Shown here piece by piece: positions 6,277-8,127 of a stretch of 8,127 nucleotides of DNA (its first letter is position 1; every line of letters starts with the position of its first letter). The notes under the pieces are model-generated. The model was not told where the DNA came from. It saw only the letters and a list, made by a program, of their open reading frames with translations, and made no database searches. The translations under genes were made by a program, and so were the position numbers. Location of the stretch: NCBI GenBank assembly GCA_964430915.1, contig CAYSHT010000099.1, positions 1-8,127 of the forward strand, read 5' to 3'. Source of the DNA: JAFGBH01 sp964430915 (GTDB lineage: Bacteria > Desulfobacterota > Syntrophia > Syntrophales > UBA2210).

Positions 6277-7638
6277 TTGCATAAGAAAATTCATATAATA
6301 AGTCTCGGTTGTCCTAAAAATCTCATCGATTCAGAGGTCATGGCCGCCATTCTCGAGCGCGGCGGCGGGCGTATCGTTTCCTCGGAAGGGGAAGCTGATA
6401 TCGTCATCATCAATACCTGTGCCTTTATTCTTCCTGCGAAGGAAGAATCGATCGAAGAGATATTTCGCCTGATTGATCTGAAGGAACGGGGGGGCTTAGA
6501 ATACCTCGTCGTTACGGGCTGTCTTCCCCAGCGATACGGGGCAGAACTGGAAGCCGAAATCCCTGAGGTGGACCTCTTCCTCGGTACGGGAGAAGTTCCT
6601 CATATCGGTGACTACCTCAACAAACTGGAGAAAAGAGGAGGAATTTCATCGCACACATTCATAGGGAAACCGGACTTTCTCATGGATGCTTCCCATTCCC
6701 GCCTTATTTCAACACCCCCTCACACGGCCTATCTCAAGATTGCCGAGGGGTGCTCCAATTGTTGCTCCTACTGTGTGATACCGATGGTAAGGGGGAGCTT
6801 CAGGAGCAGAGAACCTGACGATATCCTGAAAGAGGTCGAGGTCCTTGCCGGGGGAGGGGTGAAAGAGATCATCCTTACGGCCCAGGAGACGACGGCCTAT
6901 GGAAAGGATCTCCGGGAGAAACCATCACTCGGACCACTTATGACCGATATCGCTCGAATAGGGGGGATTAAGTGGATACGGCTCCTCTATACCTATCCCG
7001 AATCTATCACGGAAGAAATTCTTGAGACCATTTTACGGGAAGAAAAGATCTGCAATTACATAGATATTCCCGTCCAGCACATAGACGACGAGATACTGCG
7101 AATGATGAGAAGAAGGGGGGACAGTGCCCTCATTAGAACCGTCATAAAAAGGGCACGTGAAATTGTCCCCGATGTGGCATTGAGGACATCGCTTATCGTC
7201 GGGTTTCCCGGAGAGACGGAGGAAAAATTCGACAGGCTCCTTGAGTTTGTGAGGGATACGAAATTCGATCACCTCGGGGTTTTCGAATATTCGCGGGAGG
7301 AGGGAACCGGAGCCGCGGAACTTCCCCATCAGGTTCCGGAGGAGGAAAAAGAATCGAGAAGAAGGATCATCATGGAAGAACAGGCGGAGATATCACATAC
7401 GATTAATCTCTCCCTTATAGGGTCGCTGGAGGAAGTGATCCTCGAAGAAGCCTCCGACCATCCCGACTATGACTATATCGGACGATTGCAACGCCAGTCT
7501 CCTGATATCGACGGCATCACCTATGTGAAGGCCGGGGGACGAAAAAGAGGTGATATTATACGATGCAGAATCGATGGGGCCGACGATTATGACCTCTTTG
7601 CCGAAGAGGTTGTGGAAGGGGAGGAATCCCTGTTGTAG
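6277..7638 (+). CDS. rimO: Ribosomal protein S12 methylthiotransferase RimO
   Basis: A 453-residue radical SAM enzyme. The N-terminal UPF0004 domain opens with IHIISLGCPKNLIDSEVM, the RimO form of this block, and has the three cluster cysteines Cys12, Cys48 and Cys82. The radical SAM core has EGCSNCCSYCVIP with Cys159, Cys163 and Cys166 as the CxxxCxxC set; Cys162 is an extra neighbour. Later blocks are YTYPESI, DIPVQHIDDEILRMMRRRG and TSLIVGFPGETEE. The C-terminal TRAM domain (about 390-445) has DYDYIGRLQRQSPDIDG, again RimO-like. It adds a methylthio group to the conserved aspartate of ribosomal protein S12. Start: TTG 6277, one base after the ftsK TAA, because family members begin at this point; GGA at 6269-6271 is a poor Shine-Dalgarno, so coupled reinitiation is likely. 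ATG 6229 inside ftsK is the alternative. MiaB is less likely given the head block. Confidence 0.93.
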   Translation: MHKKIHIISLGCPKNLIDSEVMAAILERGGGRIVSSEGEADIVIINTCAFILPAKEESIEEIFRLIDLKERGGLEYLVVTGCLPQRYGAELEAEIPEVDLFLGTGEVPHIGDYLNKLEKRGGISSHTFIGKPDFLMDASHSRLISTPPHTAYLKIAEGCSNCCSYCVIPMVRGSFRSREPDDILKEVEVLAGGGVKEIILTAQETTAYGKDLREKPSLGPLMTDIARIGGIKWIRLLYTYPESITEEILETILREEKICNYIDIPVQHIDDEILRMMRRRGDSALIRTVIKRAREIVPDVALRTSLIVGFPGETEEKFDRLLEFVRDTKFDHLGVFEYSREEGTGAAELPHQVPEEEKESRRRIIMEEQAEISHTINLSLIGSLEEVILEEASDHPDYDYIGRLQRQSPDIDGITYVKAGGRKRGDIIRCRIDGADDYDLFAEEVVEGEESLL

Positions 7639-7639
7639 A

Positions 7640-8008
7640 TCATGTCTTGGTTTTCCAGTGCCGGTCTTCTTCAAGGAGATGTTCTGTCAGATCGGTGAGA
7701 TGCCATCCGATATTGTGCTGAGTGAGACCGCAGAAGATTGGGCGAGCGAGAGCCTCTTTGTGAGGGAATTCCGTAAGCGTCATATCTATTTGTTCTTTTG
7801 AAAAGGCAAGGAACATCAAAATCTTCGGTTCCCTGTCTTCAAAGATATCCTCGGGTCCCTTCTCAAGGATATCCCCTATCGTCATATCCTCTTTTTTTGA
7901 GGCACTTATGACGAATATCTCCTGTTCGAGGGCATGACCGAGCGATTCTCCAATAAACCGTGCATCTTCTTCGCTGTATCCATAGACCAGGATCCCCAGT
8001 GGATTCAT
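7640..8008 (-). CDS. Conserved hypothetical protein, DUF3783-like
   Basis: A 122-residue soluble protein with no signal peptide, membrane helix or known catalytic motif. The N-terminal half begins with a hydrophobic strand and helix (LGILVYGYSEEDARFIGESL), continues with EIFVISASKKEDMTIGDIL, and has a second strand-like KILMFLAFS. The C-terminal part, RPIFCGLTQHNIGWHLTDL followed by TEHLLEED, resembles the end of DUF3783 proteins (a T-x-x-N-x-x-W-x-L pattern and an acidic helix) as I remember that family; this is recall, not a search. Function unknown; the alternating strand-helix order suggests a small alpha/beta regulator-like fold but shows no nucleotide-binding loop. ATG 8008 is preferred to ATG 8026 because AAAGGGAA (8015-8022, minus strand) is a good Shine-Dalgarno at 7 nt. 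Its stop is 1 nt from the rimO stop; palindromic repeats lie about 40 bp upstream. Confidence 0.75.
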   Translation of the reverse strand: MNPLGILVYGYSEEDARFIGESLGHALEQEIFVISASKKEDMTIGDILEKGPEDIFEDREPKILMFLAFSKEQIDMTLTEFPHKEALARPIFCGLTQHNIGWHLTDLTEHLLEEDRHWKTKT

Positions 8009-8049
8009 GATGTGTTCCCTTTCCATTCGAATTGAACAGCGAGTGCATT

Positions 8050-8067
8050 CCTGCTGCTTGCAGCAGG
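8050..8067. repeat. Perfect 8 bp palindrome with TT centre (hairpin 1)
   Basis: CCTGCTGC (8050-8057), TT, GCAGCAGG (8060-8067). No T run follows on either strand closely enough for a normal terminator, although AT-rich sequence (8071-8082) lies to its right. It sits in the upstream region of the DUF3783-like gene. Confidence 0.7.
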
Positions 8068-8092
8068 GTTATAAATATTTTCCTTAACAGTC

Positions 8093-8120
8093 GGAGATTC
8101 CCCGCAACTTGTTGCGGGGA
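8093..8120. repeat. Perfect 10 bp palindrome preceded by GGAG (hairpin 2), REP-like
   Basis: TCCCCGCAAC (8099-8108), TT (8109-8110) and GTTGCGGGGA (8111-8120) form a perfect stem. The tetranucleotide GGAG at 8093-8096 stands just 5' of it, as in REP elements moved by REP-associated tyrosine transposases (RAYTs). Whether it recurs in the genome cannot be seen here, and the window ends 7 bp later. Confidence 0.55.
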
Positions 8121-8127
8121 GCTTCAA

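Noticed and set aside
883..6858. Three octamers matching the E. coli FtsK guide motif GGGNAGGG (minus strand 883-890; plus strand 5126-5133 and 6851-6858), one inside ftsK itself.
   Set aside because: About one match is expected by chance in a window of this size, three is too few to show polarity, and the guide motif of this organism is unknown. A genome-wide skew count would be needed.
7592..7610. Perfect 7 bp stem (ACCTCTT / AAGAGGT, 5 nt loop) inside the 3' end of rimO, a candidate terminator for the opposite gene.
   Set aside because: No T run follows on either strand, and the stem is made of ordinary rimO TRAM-domain codons.

Overview
The window holds eight protein-coding genes (one cut by the left edge) in compact, alternating orientation, at a G+C content I estimate by eye at a little under 50%. 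I see no rRNA, tRNA, CRISPR array, insertion sequence or prophage gene. The activating protein of an oxygen-sensitive glycyl-radical enzyme at the left edge suggests an anaerobe. The overall gene set (RodZ-type protein, TatA, SSB, UppP, FtsK, RimO, a small DUF3783-like protein) and the sequence character fit a Desulfobacterota / former Deltaproteobacteria lineage. That placement is an inference from impression, not from a phylogenetic marker.

Layout. 1-458 (+): C-terminal part of a glycyl-radical enzyme activating protein. 467-1267 (-): inositol monophosphatase family (SuhB-like). 1402-2310 (+): RodZ-type membrane protein with a cytoplasmic HTH. 2401-2592 (+): TatA. 2596-3009 (-): single-stranded DNA-binding protein. 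3244-4059 (+): undecaprenyl-diphosphatase UppP. 4071-6275 (+): FtsK/SpoIIIE DNA translocase. 6277-7638 (+): RimO. 7640-8008 (-): small DUF3783-like protein of unknown function. 8027-8127: non-coding, with two perfect palindromes resembling a REP-type repeat.

How it works together. uppP-ftsK-rimO look like one operon: gaps are 11 and 1 nt, and a promoter-like TTGACA element lies upstream of uppP. They combine lipid-carrier recycling for the cell wall, chromosome transport at the division septum and a ribosomal protein S12 modification. The RodZ-type protein adds a morphogenesis function and TatA a secretion pore subunit. The ssb gene has the best promoter in the window and is divergent from uppP. 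The link is general growth and division housekeeping rather than a single pathway.

The more curious parts are non-coding: a clear intrinsic terminator on the minus strand just in front of tatA, which implies that the ssb transcript runs antisense through all of tatA; three tail-to-tail gene junctions only 8, 3 and 1 nt wide; a 12-mer shared by the putative tatA and uppP promoters; and the palindrome pair at the right edge. I did not find a convincing new biological system. Most of the window is recognisable housekeeping DNA.
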